Of a DNA stretch of 64,000 nucleotides, positions 33,326 to 42,276 are shown one piece after another. The stretch comes from Roseateles_E sp005503085 (GTDB lineage: Bacteria > Pseudomonadota > Gammaproteobacteria > Burkholderiales > Burkholderiaceae_C). A program made the position numbers and the translations under genes. The notes under the pieces were generated by a model, which worked only from the letters and a program-made list of their open reading frames with translations, did not search any database and had not been told where the DNA came from. The first letter of the stretch is position 1. Each line of letters begins with the position of its first letter. The stretch spans positions 5,205 through 69,204 of the forward strand of contig NZ_JAQOWX010000016.1 in assembly GCF_028462495.1 (NCBI RefSeq). The letters are read 5' to 3'.

Positions 33326-33919
33326 ATGGCGTCGGACGGCTTCGAGCCCGAGGACCTCGATGCGCTGCTGAATGACTTCAGCGAGCGCCTGCGCGAGCGC
33401 GACAAGCCGATCGACCTGACGATCTCGCTGGCTCGGCTGGAAGCCTCGCAACGCCGCGCGCCGGCCGGTATCCCGCGCCGATCCGGTGCCGGCCGCTGGA
33501 ATATGGACGACGTCAGCGACGCCGAAGACCTCAGCGAGCGCCGCCGTGCGCTCGATGCCCGGGCCGCGCGGCAAGCAGCTGAACGCGCTGCAGCTGAACG
33601 CGCTGCGGGCATCGAAGCCCGCCGGCGCGCCGCTGCGGCTGAGTCGGCTACGCAGGCCCAACCACGCATCGCGCTGGCGCGAGCGAGCGAACCGGCCGCG
33701 CTGAACCTGGCCAGCATCCGGCTGCCCGAGGTCGCGGCTCCCGGCGCATCGAGCTTGCCGTCGCTGAGCCTGCCCGCAGCGGCACCACAGGCCGCGCTGG
33801 ATCTGTCCTCGGTGGGCAGGATGCTGGGGCGGGTCGCGCGTCAGGCGGCCGAGCATGCGGCGCATAGCGAGGTCGCCGGGACCCCGCCGGAGCCACCATC
33901 AAGACCTGACCCCTCTTGA
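33326..33919 (+). CDS. Hypothetical Ala/Arg-rich protein
   Basis: The product has 197 residues from ATG 33326, 16 bp after the FMN reductase. The first 70 residues (GFEPEDLDALLNDFSERLRE) are acidic and ordered; the rest is Ala/Arg-rich and likely coiled or disordered. An exact 15-bp tandem duplication (33575-33604) repeats AAERA. I recognise no family. Codon pattern and the short gap to the upstream gene favour a real gene. Confidence 0.5.
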   Translation: MASDGFEPEDLDALLNDFSERLRERDKPIDLTISLARLEASQRRAPAGIPRRSGAGRWNMDDVSDAEDLSERRRALDARAARQAAERAAAERAAGIEARRRAAAAESATQAQPRIALARASEPAALNLASIRLPEVAAPGASSLPSLSLPAAAPQAALDLSSVGRMLGRVARQAAEHAAHSEVAGTPPEPPSRPDPS

Positions 33920-33927
33920 ATCCTCGT

Positions 33928-34083
33928 CTACTTGCCGCGCTTCTTGGTGTCGCTGGCTCGGCTCGCATTCGCTTCAGGCTTCCCCTTCGCCGGCTGGTCG
34001 CCGATCACGCTTTTCAGCGGGCAGACCGAGAAGGCCGGGCATTTCTTGCAGCCCACGGCAAGGGCAATCGGGCACAGCGTCAT
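33928..34083 (-). CDS. Tiny four-cysteine protein coupled to an MFS transporter
   Basis: The product has 51 residues, starting MTLCPIALAVGCKKCPAFSV, then CPLKSVIGD and a Lys-rich tail. The Cys pattern C-x7-C-x2-C-x5-C would suit metal or Fe-S binding. Its ATG (34081-34083) overlaps the stop of the MFS gene by 4 bp (ATGA), the usual mark of translational coupling, which supports it as a real gene. I recall similar short proteins in Burkholderiales but cannot name a function. Confidence 0.65.
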   Translation of the reverse strand: MTLCPIALAVGCKKCPAFSVCPLKSVIGDQPAKGKPEANASRASDTKKRGK

Positions 34084-35378
34084 GATGGGCGGTCTCCGGC
34101 CGGCTGGCTGCCCCGGGGTTCGGGGTCGTGGCTGGCTGGCGCTTGTGCAATGTACTCCTGCGCACAGGCCTGAGACCGTTGGCGCAGCCGCCGCACCGCC
34201 GCCCGCATCGTGAGCGACACCGCGAGGCAGTAGCCGCCCAGCGCCAGCAGCAGGGCCGGATAGCTCAGCCCCAGGTCGATCAGCAGGCCGGCGCTGCCCG
34301 GCCCGACCGCCGATACGAAGACCAGCACGGCAACGATCATTGCGCGGACGGCGCCCAGATGAGCCAGGCCATAGATCTCGGGCCACAGGGTGCCAAACAA
34401 TGCCAGCGAGCAGCCATTGGACAGACCGAACAAGGCCATGAAGACCCACACCACCCAGCCGCCCTCGGCGCCGCCAAGCAGAAGGCAGCCCAGCCCCATC
34501 GGCAGCAGGTAGACGGGCAGCAGCGCCGTGGCCGAGCTGCGATCGACCCGGCGCCCGGCCAGCAGCGAACAGAGCACGGTCATCGCTGCCATCAACGCGA
34601 AGGCCGAGGCGAACAGCTGTGCCGGCCAGCCGCGCAACTCGGCCAGGTAGAGCTGGTGAAAGAACACGGTGTTGCCGATCAGCGCCGGCGGGATCATCGC
34701 CGCCATCACCCAGTAGAACAGCGGGTCGCGCAGCACTTCGGCACGGGTCCAGTCGCGTCCTGCGGTCCGGCGCGTGCCGAGCTCGGCCCTTGCCGGCTGT
34801 CTCTCCACGGCGGTCAGTGCCGCGACCAGAGGCAGCGCCAGCAGCAGCAGACCCAGCGCGCCCGCGCCCCAGGCGCCGCGCCAGCCCAGCACGGCGGCCA
34901 GCGAGACGAAGGCCAGTGGGAAGAGCGCCTCGCCGGCGTTCATGCCCAGGGTGGCCAGGGACAAGGCCTGACCTCGCTGTGCCAGGAACCAGCGGCTCAG
35001 TGCGGTGAAGGCGATATGGGTCATCAGGCCCTGGCCGAACAGCCGCAGCAGGTAGAGCGCCACGAGCAGCAGGCCGATGTGGGTGGACAGCGCCATCAGG
35101 CCAGCGGCCAGTGCCAGCATCGGGACGGCCAGGCGCACCAGCCGCGTGGCGCTGTGACGGTCGGCCACGGGCCCGAGTCGCGGCAGCGTCAGGGCGCTCA
35201 GCAGGGTGGCCGCCATATAGAGGGCCGCAAAGCCGCCGTGCGACAGCCCGTACTCGCGCCGGATGTCACCGGCCGACAGCGCGATGAAGAAGGTCTGACC
35301 GAAAGAGGACAGGAGCAGCAGCACGAAGCCACCGCCGATCCAGCGGGCATTGCCGCGCAGCAGGGTCAGCAGCGTCAT
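34080..35378 (-). CDS. MFS transporter
   Basis: The product has 432 residues and twelve predicted helices in two halves. The first begins GGGFVLLLLSSFGQTFFIAL with the loop motif RLGPVADRHSATRL, the MFS A-motif variant. The second begins near YWVMAAMIPPALIGNTVFFH. The family includes oxalate/formate-type and drug exporters; the substrate cannot be assigned. The small Cys-rich gene overlaps its 3' end and is probably cotranslated. Confidence 0.88.
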   Translation of the reverse strand: MTLLTLLRGNARWIGGGFVLLLLSSFGQTFFIALSAGDIRREYGLSHGGFAALYMAATLLSALTLPRLGPVADRHSATRLVRLAVPMLALAAGLMALSTHIGLLLVALYLLRLFGQGLMTHIAFTALSRWFLAQRGQALSLATLGMNAGEALFPLAFVSLAAVLGWRGAWGAGALGLLLLALPLVAALTAVERQPARAELGTRRTAGRDWTRAEVLRDPLFYWVMAAMIPPALIGNTVFFHQLYLAELRGWPAQLFASAFALMAAMTVLCSLLAGRRVDRSSATALLPVYLLPMGLGCLLLGGAEGGWVVWVFMALFGLSNGCSLALFGTLWPEIYGLAHLGAVRAMIVAVLVFVSAVGPGSAGLLIDLGLSYPALLLALGGYCLAVSLTMRAAVRRLRQRSQACAQEYIAQAPASHDPEPRGSQPAGDRPS

Positions 35379-35589
35379 CCCTCGTCTCCCTCGGCGTTGA
35401 TGGTTGGCGCGATGCTAAGGGTCGGTGAGTGGTCAAAACTGTTTCGCCTGGTTTTTGGTAACCCGAAAGAACCCGGCGCTGCCCCGCCTTGTAGTCCCCC
35501 GCCGACAGCAAGACCCTGTCTTGGCCGGTCGACAGCCGGCGGTGCCGCGCCCAGCATGACAGCACATCCACTCGCAGGAGGCCCTCGCG

Positions 35590-36069
35590 ATGAACGCTCC
35601 CACACCCCATCCCACCAGCTTCGGCAGTTTCAATCCGGTCGGCCATGTGGTGCTGGCCCTGCCGCGCGGGGCCGATCTCGCGGCGATCCGGGCGGCGCTG
35701 GCCGAGGCCGGCCGCCCCGTGGTGCGCACGCTGACGCCCGCCGAGATGCAGGCCCAGGCCGAGGCCGATCTGGCCAACCCCAGCCCGCTGGCCGCGTTCG
35801 GCCAGGAGATGAATATCGTCAAGGCCCATCGCGAGCTGGCGCTGCAAGGCCACAGCTTCATGGTGGTGGAGGCCGCGCATGAGGCCCAGGTGCAGCGGGT
35901 CGCCGAGATTGCCCGCAGCCACCGCGCGACCCGGGCCCAGCACTATGGCCGCTGGGTGATCGAGGAACTGGTGCCGGTGGGCAGCAGCGCGCAGCAGACC
36001 ACCGAGACGCCGGCGCGCGGGCTCGACGCGCAGACCGCCTCCGGTCAGGAGCGCGCGCCGCTGCGCTGA
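35590..36069 (+). CDS. Conserved hypothetical protein
   Basis: The product has 159 residues, with a GCAGGAGG ribosome site before ATG 35590. The body pattern (FNPVGHVVLALPRGADLAAI and HGH-like GHSFMVVEAAHEAQVQRVAE) suggests a small alpha/beta domain. No signal peptide, membrane helix or catalytic motif is seen. The function is unknown. Confidence 0.6.
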   Translation: MNAPTPHPTSFGSFNPVGHVVLALPRGADLAAIRAALAEAGRPVVRTLTPAEMQAQAEADLANPSPLAAFGQEMNIVKAHRELALQGHSFMVVEAAHEAQVQRVAEIARSHRATRAQHYGRWVIEELVPVGSSAQQTTETPARGLDAQTASGQERAPLR

Positions 36070-36230
36070 GCGCGGTCATGACGCGAGCCGCGCTGCCGTG
36101 CAGTCCTGCACGCGCTGCGCTGCGGCGGCCGCAGCGCGCGACTTACACTGCCCCCGGTAGCAGCCGCCAGCGAGCGGTGGCGCCGCGTCGCGGCGCTCTT
36201 CGGTTTTTGCTATGGGACGGATGGCAGCAC

Positions 36231-37985
36231 ATGGGCAGCGGCACGAGCAGGGGCGAGTCAGAGGCAGGGAGTGCGTGGGCCCAGCCGCTGTTGCGCTCCG
36301 TCGCGCAGACCCTGGACGGTCTGGAGATCGGTGCCTGCCTGTTCGACGAGGCCGATCGCACCCTGCTGTGGAACCGCAGCTTCCTGACGCTGTTTCCAGA
36401 GCATGCGGCCCATATCCAGATCGGCGAACCCTACAGCGCCAATCTGCGGCGTTTCTACGAAGGCCGGCTGAATGCCTTCGAGATGCCGCTGATCGAGCGC
36501 TATATCGAGAAAGGCGTGGCCCGCCACCGGCTGCAGAACCGGCCCTTCGCCTTCGAGCATGGCGGCCGCTGGCTGACCGCGGCCTCGCTGCCGCTGCCGG
36601 GCGTGGGCCGCATCCGCCTGTGGCGGGCCGGCGAGCACGCGGTGCCGCAAGGCGGCCCTATCGCCGTGCCGGAAGCGCTGTTCAGCGACGGCGTGGCATT
36701 GTTCGACCATGTGGCCGACGGCGTGATGGTGACCGATGCCGACGGCCAGATCGCCTGGGTCAATCATCCTTTTGTGCTGATGTACGGGCTGCGCGATCGC
36801 GCGGTTGCCGCCGGCACCAGCTTCGAGTCGGTCTACCGCCGCGCCTGGCAGGGCCGTGAGGGCGGCGATGGCGAGGGGTTCCGGCGCGGCCTGTCGACGC
36901 TGGCCGACAATCTGAGATTCACCGGCGCACCCTTCGAGCTGCCGCTGCCCGAAGGCCGCTGGGCTCGCGTGATCGAGCAGCGCGGCCCCGATGGCAAGGG
37001 CTTCTCCGCCCATGTCGACATCAGCGCGCTGAAGCATCAGCAGCAGGCGCTGGAGCAGGCCGAGGCGCGGGCGCGCGCCAGCGAGGCGCGGCTGAAGGAC
37101 AAATCGACCCTGCTCGAGGCCACGCTGGCGCGCATGGAGCAGGGCATCATGATGGTCAATGCCGAGCGCGTGGTCGAGGTGTGCAACCGCCGCGCGATCG
37201 AGCTGCTGGGCCTGCCCGAGGCACTGATGGCCAGCAAGCCCAGCTTCGAGGCGGTGCTGGCGCACCAGTGGGCCAGCGACGAATTCAGCCGCACGCCGCA
37301 GGACATCCAGGACTTCGTGCGCTCCGGCGGCATCCTGGACCGTGCGCATTGCTACGACCGCCAGCGTCCCGATGGCCGGGTGATCGAGGTGCGCAGCGTG
37401 CCCATCGAGGGCGGCGGCGTGCTGCGCACCTACACCGATGTGACCGAGCGCACGCGCAGCGAGGAGCGGGTGCGCCATGCGGCCCGCCATGACGGGCTGA
37501 CCTCGCTGGTCAACCGCGAGACCTTTCTGGAATGCCTGGCCGCGGCGGTGCGCGACAGTGGCTGCGGCGCGCCCGGCTTCGCGGTCCACTACATCGACCT
37601 GGATGGCTTCAAACCCATCAACGATGAGCACGGCCATGCGGTGGGCGACAAGATGCTGGCGCTGGCCGCCGGGCGCATGCGCCAGATCGCCCGCGACGGC
37701 GATGTCGTCGCCCGCATGGGCGGCGACGAGTTCGCGATCCTGCAGTACGGTGTCGATGCCGCCGACCGCGGCCTGGGCCTGGCGCGGCGCATCCTGCAAG
37801 GCCTGGTCCAGCCGGCCGATATCGAGACGCTGCGGCTGCAGCTCGGCGCCTCCATTGGCATCGCCCTGTATCCCGGCGCCGGCATCGACCCCGACACGCT
37901 GCTGCGCCATGCCGACAGCGCGATGTATGAGGCGAAGGGCCTGGGCGGCAATCAGGCGCGGGTGTTTGGCGAGGGTTGCGCATGA
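36231..37985 (+). CDS. PAS-domain diguanylate cyclase
   Basis: The product has 584 residues from ATG 36231. Three PAS-like sections lie at about 20-140 (LDGLEIGACLFDEADRTLLW), 160-280 (HVADGVMVTDADGQIAWVNH) and 305-420 (ATLARMEQGIMMVNAERVVE), with a coiled linker between the second and third. The GGDEF domain (about 420-584) has ARMGGDEFAIL intact. RDGD five residues before it is the inhibitory I-site, so it should make c-di-GMP with product feedback. No membrane helix is present. The stop overlaps the start of the HD-GYP gene (ATGA). Confidence 0.92.
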   Translation: MGSGTSRGESEAGSAWAQPLLRSVAQTLDGLEIGACLFDEADRTLLWNRSFLTLFPEHAAHIQIGEPYSANLRRFYEGRLNAFEMPLIERYIEKGVARHRLQNRPFAFEHGGRWLTAASLPLPGVGRIRLWRAGEHAVPQGGPIAVPEALFSDGVALFDHVADGVMVTDADGQIAWVNHPFVLMYGLRDRAVAAGTSFESVYRRAWQGREGGDGEGFRRGLSTLADNLRFTGAPFELPLPEGRWARVIEQRGPDGKGFSAHVDISALKHQQQALEQAEARARASEARLKDKSTLLEATLARMEQGIMMVNAERVVEVCNRRAIELLGLPEALMASKPSFEAVLAHQWASDEFSRTPQDIQDFVRSGGILDRAHCYDRQRPDGRVIEVRSVPIEGGGVLRTYTDVTERTRSEERVRHAARHDGLTSLVNRETFLECLAAAVRDSGCGAPGFAVHYIDLDGFKPINDEHGHAVGDKMLALAAGRMRQIARDGDVVARMGGDEFAILQYGVDAADRGLGLARRILQGLVQPADIETLRLQLGASIGIALYPGAGIDPDTLLRHADSAMYEAKGLGGNQARVFGEGCA

Positions 37986-39325
37986 CGACGGACCCGGATG
38001 CACAGTCGATCCCCGACGAGCTGGACCCGGACCGTGAGCGGGTCAATCCGCATTACCTGAACCATATGGTCGAGACCGCCGCCAGCCGCGAGGTGCAGGC
38101 CAGCGAGGACATCGTCAGCGGCAGCGGCATCAAGCTGCTGGCCAAGGGCGCCCGCATCAGCGCGCAGGCGCGCGAGCGCCTGCTGCAGCACAAGCTGGCC
38201 AAGCCGCTGGAGGACTGCGTGCAGGTGGTCAACGGCGTGATGCCGCAAAGCCTCGCGCCGCTGGCCGAGCGTCTGCTGGAGCAGCAGCCGCTGCTGGCCC
38301 AGCTGTGCGAGCACCCGCGCGCCCTGCCGGTGCCGCAGTCGCTGGCGGGCCTGAGCCTGTCGGTGCCGGTGCAGTCGCTGCTGACCCTGTATGCCGACTA
38401 CCAGGGTGACCGGCTGTCGCACAGCGTCGGCGTCGCGATGCTGAGCCTGGCGCTGGCGCGCCGCCTGCTGCCCGGCGACATCGAACGCCACCGGCAGTTG
38501 GCGCTGGCCGGGCTGCTGCATGACGTCGGCGAGCTCTATATCGACCCCGAGCATCTGCGCACCGACCGGCCGCTGCAGCCCGAGCAATGGCGCCATATCG
38601 CCAGCCATCCGGTGATCGGCTGGCGCGTGCTGCGCGAGATGAAGGGCGCCGGCAAGCAGGTGGCCGAGGCGGTGCTGAACCATCACGAGCGGCTCGATGG
38701 TTTCGGTTATCCGCGCGGCATCGCCGATGAGGAGTTCCCGCTGCAGGGCCAGATCCTGGCCACCTCCGAGTGGCTGATGGCCTTGATCGAGGCCGGCATC
38801 GCGCCGCTGGCGCGCGCCAGCGTGGCCAGCAAGCTGATGCCGGGCGAGTTCGGCAAACCGCTGCAGCAGGTGCTGAGCCAGCTCGGCGGCGTCGACACCG
38901 ACATGGCCGACTGGCTGCAGGCCCAGCAGCCCCTGTCCGAGATGCTGCCCGAGATCCGCCGCGTGATGGCGACGCTGCGACGCTTTCGCGCGCTGCGCGC
39001 CGAGATCGACCGGCAGATCGAGCAGGCCGGCCCGCGCTTGCGCAAGGTCCTGCAGCAAAGCCTGAACCGCATGCTGCGCATCCAGGCCGCGTTCTCCAGC
39101 AGCGGCCTCGATGCCGACGCCGACCCCGAACGCATGCTGGCCGAGCTGGCCGCGCAGGGCGACCCCAAAGTGCAGCAGGAGGTGCAGGCCCTGGCGCGCG
39201 AATTCAGCTGGCGCATGCGCGAGTTGCAGCGCGAGTCACTGCTGCGCGCCGGTCTGCTGGGAGACGCGGATGCGGCGGTGATGCAGGGGTTGACGGACAG
39301 CTTGCGAAGGGATGAGGTGGTGTGA
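37982..39325 (+). CDS. HD-GYP domain c-di-GMP phosphodiesterase
   Basis: The product has 447 residues from ATG 37982, overlapping the cyclase gene by 4 bp. The HD-GYP core is at about 135-270: HSVGVAML, ALAGLLHDVGELYID, ASHPVIGWRVL and NHHERLDGFGYPRGI. The metal-binding HD pair and the HHE-x-x-DG-x-GYP motif are kept, but the usual Lys of HDxGK is Glu here. The N-terminal 130 and C-terminal 170 residues are helical and unassigned. It should hydrolyse c-di-GMP, so the pair encodes both synthesis and breakdown. Confidence 0.9.
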   Translation: MTTDPDAQSIPDELDPDRERVNPHYLNHMVETAASREVQASEDIVSGSGIKLLAKGARISAQARERLLQHKLAKPLEDCVQVVNGVMPQSLAPLAERLLEQQPLLAQLCEHPRALPVPQSLAGLSLSVPVQSLLTLYADYQGDRLSHSVGVAMLSLALARRLLPGDIERHRQLALAGLLHDVGELYIDPEHLRTDRPLQPEQWRHIASHPVIGWRVLREMKGAGKQVAEAVLNHHERLDGFGYPRGIADEEFPLQGQILATSEWLMALIEAGIAPLARASVASKLMPGEFGKPLQQVLSQLGGVDTDMADWLQAQQPLSEMLPEIRRVMATLRRFRALRAEIDRQIEQAGPRLRKVLQQSLNRMLRIQAAFSSSGLDADADPERMLAELAAQGDPKVQQEVQALAREFSWRMRELQRESLLRAGLLGDADAAVMQGLTDSLRRDEVV

Positions 39326-39362
39326 CTAAACTTGCCTCATACCCAGCGATCAGGAGGGCTTC

Positions 39363-39596
39363 ATGAGCGCGGAACTGGACAGCGTCACTGGAGATGCAAT
39401 GAAACTCAGGCCCGAGGAGCGTGCCGAGCTGTTGGAGCGCCTGGTGGATTCATTGCGGCCCGAGCCGCCGCCGCTGCACCCGTCTTGGGAGGCCGAGCTT
39501 GAGCGCCGGGTGGCCGAATTGGATGCCGGTCTCGCCCAGTCCATTCCGGCCGATCAGGTTTTCGCCGAGATGCGCAAGATCATCGATGGGCGTTGA
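39363..39596 (+). CDS. Addiction-module antitoxin of the small acidic type, no toxin partner seen
   Basis: The product has 77 residues with a strong AGGAGG site. The pattern (MKLRPEERAELLERLVDSL, then WEAELERRVAELDAG and PADQVFAEMRKII) is that of the short addiction-module proteins paired with RelE/ParE toxins. A toxin would normally start within a few bases of its stop, but no RelE-like frame follows. The locus is either an orphan or has lost the toxin. It lies 240 bp from the CRISPR array. Confidence 0.7.
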   Translation: MSAELDSVTGDAMKLRPEERAELLERLVDSLRPEPPPLHPSWEAELERRVAELDAGLAQSIPADQVFAEMRKIIDGR

Positions 39597-39685
39597 CGCA
39601 TGCACATGAGTTTTCGCAGGTACTGCCGGGAAAGCGTTCGTCCACACCCTGCGGCACCGAATTTGTCGCCTATAGCCTGGCCGCG

Positions 39686-39811
39686 ATGTTCAAGCTGATG
39701 GCGTGGCTGTTGGTGATGGGTATGGCGCTGATGGGTATCTCGCCAGGACTCGCCATGCTGTGTTTTGCAGGCGGCTCCGTCGCGGCGCTGGTGGTGTTGC
39801 TGCGAGGGTGA
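39686..39811 (+). CDS. Possible small membrane protein
   Basis: The reading frame from ATG 39686 gives 41 residues that are almost entirely two hydrophobic stretches (FKLMAWLLVMGMALMGI and LAMLCFAGGSVAALVVLLRG), compatible with one or two membrane helices. No strong ribosome site is seen and no family is recognised. It could be a real small membrane protein or a chance frame. Confidence 0.35.
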   Translation: MFKLMAWLLVMGMALMGISPGLAMLCFAGGSVAALVVLLRG

Positions 39812-39836
39812 TTGCTGATCAACTGCGCCACGGCGA

Positions 39837-41854
39837 GTTCCGGTCAGAGCGCATATCCCAGTGATCTAGACTGCATTGCCCCGAGTGCGGCGCGCAGTAC
39901 CAGTTCCGGTCAGAGCGCATATCCCAGTGATCTAGACTCATGCGCACCAGCTGGCCGAGCGTAAGGGTGTTCCGGTCAGAGCGCATATCCCAGTGATCTA
40001 GACTAGCGCCCGTGATCTTGATCATGAATTTTTCGTTCCGGTCAGAGCGCATATCCCAGTGATCTAGACTTACTCCTGCCGAAATGCGCGCCGCGCCCGA
40101 GTTCCGGTCAGAGCGCATATCCCAGTGATCTAGACTAGCAGCTCCAGCCACTCGTGTGATTCGGTGGTTCCGGTCAGAGCGCATATCCCAGTGATCTAGA
40201 CTTATACCTATTCCAACAGCCCGCGCGACATGGTTCCGGTCAGAGCGCATATCCCAGTGATCTAGACTGCACTCTGTAGAGCTTTCGGCGGCCACGCCGT
40301 TCCGGTCAGAGCGCATATCCCAGTGATCTAGACTCGCGCTCACCCGCTTGCGCGGCTCCAGCGGGTTCCGGTCAGAGCGCATATCCCAGTGATCTAGACT
40401 GCTGACGACCAAGCGCGGCAAGGTGGTGACGGTTCCGGTCAGAGCGCATATCCCAGTGATCTAGACTCCTTGGGGTGCCGTAGGCGCGCCACCAGCAGGT
40501 TCCGGTCAGAGCGCATATCCCAGTGATCTAGACTCGCCCCCCTCCGCGCCAGTGGGCGAGACAAGTTCCGGTCAGAGCGCATATCCCAGTGATCTAGACT
40601 CGCGCCAATGCGCTGGAAAAGGCGGCCAAAGTTCCGGTCAGAGCGCATATCCCAGTGATCTAGACTTGGCGGGCTCCGCAATGATCGACGGCTATGTTCC
40701 GGTCAGAGCGCATATCCCAGTGATCTAGACTCCTGTAGCGGCTGGTGGCGGGCCCGGAGCAGTTCCGGTCAGAGCGCATATCCCAGTGATCTAGACTCGT
40801 GCAGCATTCGTTGTACTTGCCGTTTGAGTTCCGGTCAGAGCGCATATCCCAGTGATCTAGACTGACGAACCTAGCGTTCGATCGTAACGGGCAGTTCCGG
40901 TCAGAGCGCATATCCCAGTGATCTAGACTACGCATCAAACCTGGGAAGGCGACACACCGGTTCCGGTCAGAGCGCATATCCCAGTGATCTAGACTGACGA
41001 CGCATCCGATCGACAGGCGTGTGAGCGTTCCGGTCAGAGCGCATATCCCAGTGATCTAGACTACGTAGATCGGCCGATCTGTGTAGAGCGTGGTTCCGGT
41101 CAGAGCGCATATCCCAGTGATCTAGACTCTTCCATAAGTTCATTAAGTACGAATTCATGTTCCGGTCAGAGCGCATATCCCAGTGATCTAGACTGGGCCC
41201 GTTCAACGAGCGCCTGGCGCAATCGTTCCGGTCAGAGCGCATATCCCAGTGATCTAGACTGCTTGAAGAACGCGGCCTTCTTGCCTGCGAGTTCCGGTCA
41301 GAGCGCATATCCCAGTGATCTAGACTCACAGCCGCGCGCGAGCGCCAGCATGCACGGTTCCGGTCAGAGCGCATATCCCAGTGATCTAGACTCTTCCTAG
41401 CCTCCAGGCTTACCCGGTTGCCGTTCCGGTCAGAGCGCATATCCCAGTGATCTAGACTAGCACATGACGATGCCAGCCATAAACCTGCGTTCCGGTCAGA
41501 GCGCATATCCCAGTGATCTAGACTCAGGCCGAGATCAACCGCTTCACTCGCTTAGTTCCGGTCAGAGCGCATATCCCAGTGATCTAGACTCCGGAGTTCA
41601 AGGAGCTTCTGACGGCCATGGTTCCGGTCAGAGCGCATATCCCAGTGATCTAGACTTCGGCATTTCGGCAATACCGGCCTCGTAGTGTTCCGGTCAGAGC
41701 GCATATCCCAGTGATCTAGACTGGCGCACCCCCATCAGTGCATCACCCTTATGTTCCGGTCAGAGCGCATATCCCAGTGATCTAGACTCGCGATTGGAAG
41801 TACGTCATCCAGGCCGGCGTTCCGGTCAGAGCGCATATCCCAGTGATCTAGACT
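39837..41854 (+). CRISPR. Type II-C CRISPR array, 31 repeats and 30 spacers
   Basis: The 36-bp repeat begins GTTCCGGTCAGAG and ends CAGTGATCTAGACT. It occurs 31 times with no variation noticed on reading. Spacers are 30 bp except the ninth (40401-40431) and tenth (40468-40498), which are 31. The plus strand is taken as the crRNA strand because the tracrRNA anti-repeat upstream of cas9 is its reverse complement, and because a terminator for plus-strand transcription follows at 41866. The identical repeats give no clue to the older end. The repeat tail CAGTG-ATC-TAGACT resembles the promoter-bearing tail of Neisseria repeats. The array ends 70 bp from the 3' end of cas2. Confidence 0.98.
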
Positions 41855-41865
41855 AGGTCGGCACT

Positions 41866-41892
41866 AACCCCTTGATTCGTCAAGGGGTTTTT
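41866..41892 (+). terminator. Terminator at the end of the CRISPR array
   Basis: AACCCCTTGA (41866-41875), loop TTCG and TCAAGGGGTT (41880-41889) form a perfect 10-bp stem, followed by a short T-run on the plus strand. On the minus strand the distal side reads TTAGTG, a poor tail. It therefore best terminates rightward transcription coming from the array and protects the convergent cas operon. Confidence 0.85.
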
Positions 41893-41924
41893 GCCTTCTG
41901 AGGCCAGAAAAACGAGCGGCATGG

Positions 41925-42251
41925 CTAGAACAGATCGAACTGGTCGGGGGTTTTATTGGGCGGCTGCTTGGCCTGACCCTGGAAGCTGATGATGCGTTCG
42001 TACTGCTTGTCGGTGAACTGCAGGATATTCACCTTGCCGCCGCTGGGCAAGGCGCTTTCGACTCTTTTGCAGTAGGTGTCGACCTGCGTGCCGCTGGTGC
42101 AAAAGCGCATGTAGACGCTGAACTGACTCATCTCGAAACCCATGTCCAGCAAGGCATTGCGGAACTCCGTCGCGGCGCGCCGTTCTGCTTTCTCGACCAC
42201 CGGCAGATCGAACATCACCACCATCCACATCAGTCGGTATCCGGTGAGCAT
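41925..42251 (-). CDS. cas2: CRISPR-associated endoribonuclease-like Cas2
   Basis: The product has 108 residues from ATG 42251, 25 bp after cas1. MWMVVMFDLPVVEKAERR has the ferredoxin-like first strand with the conserved Asp. MGFEMSQFSVYMRFC and VNILQFTDKQYERI are typical of type II Cas2. It forms the Cas1-Cas2 integrase that adds spacers. A longer frame from 42413 overlaps cas1 out of frame and is not used. Confidence 0.95.
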   Translation of the reverse strand: MLTGYRLMWMVVMFDLPVVEKAERRAATEFRNALLDMGFEMSQFSVYMRFCTSGTQVDTYCKRVESALPSGGKVNILQFTDKQYERIISFQGQAKQPPNKTPDQFDLF

Positions 42252-42276
42252 GGATGCTGCGGCCTCATTGTCGTAG

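Noticed and set aside
39597..39685. A toxin gene after the orphan antitoxin
   Set aside because: No frame in the next 90 bp resembles RelE, ParE or another toxin; the later frame is a hydrophobic peptide.
39819..41506. Minus-strand open frames with the repeated peptide SLDHWDMRSDRN
   Set aside because: They are the CRISPR repeat and spacers read as protein. The 66-bp period is a multiple of three, so frames stay open by chance.
39837..41854. Array transcribed on the minus strand together with the cas genes
   Set aside because: The tracrRNA anti-repeat would then be identical, not complementary, to the crRNA repeat, and the terminator at 41866 is on the wrong side.
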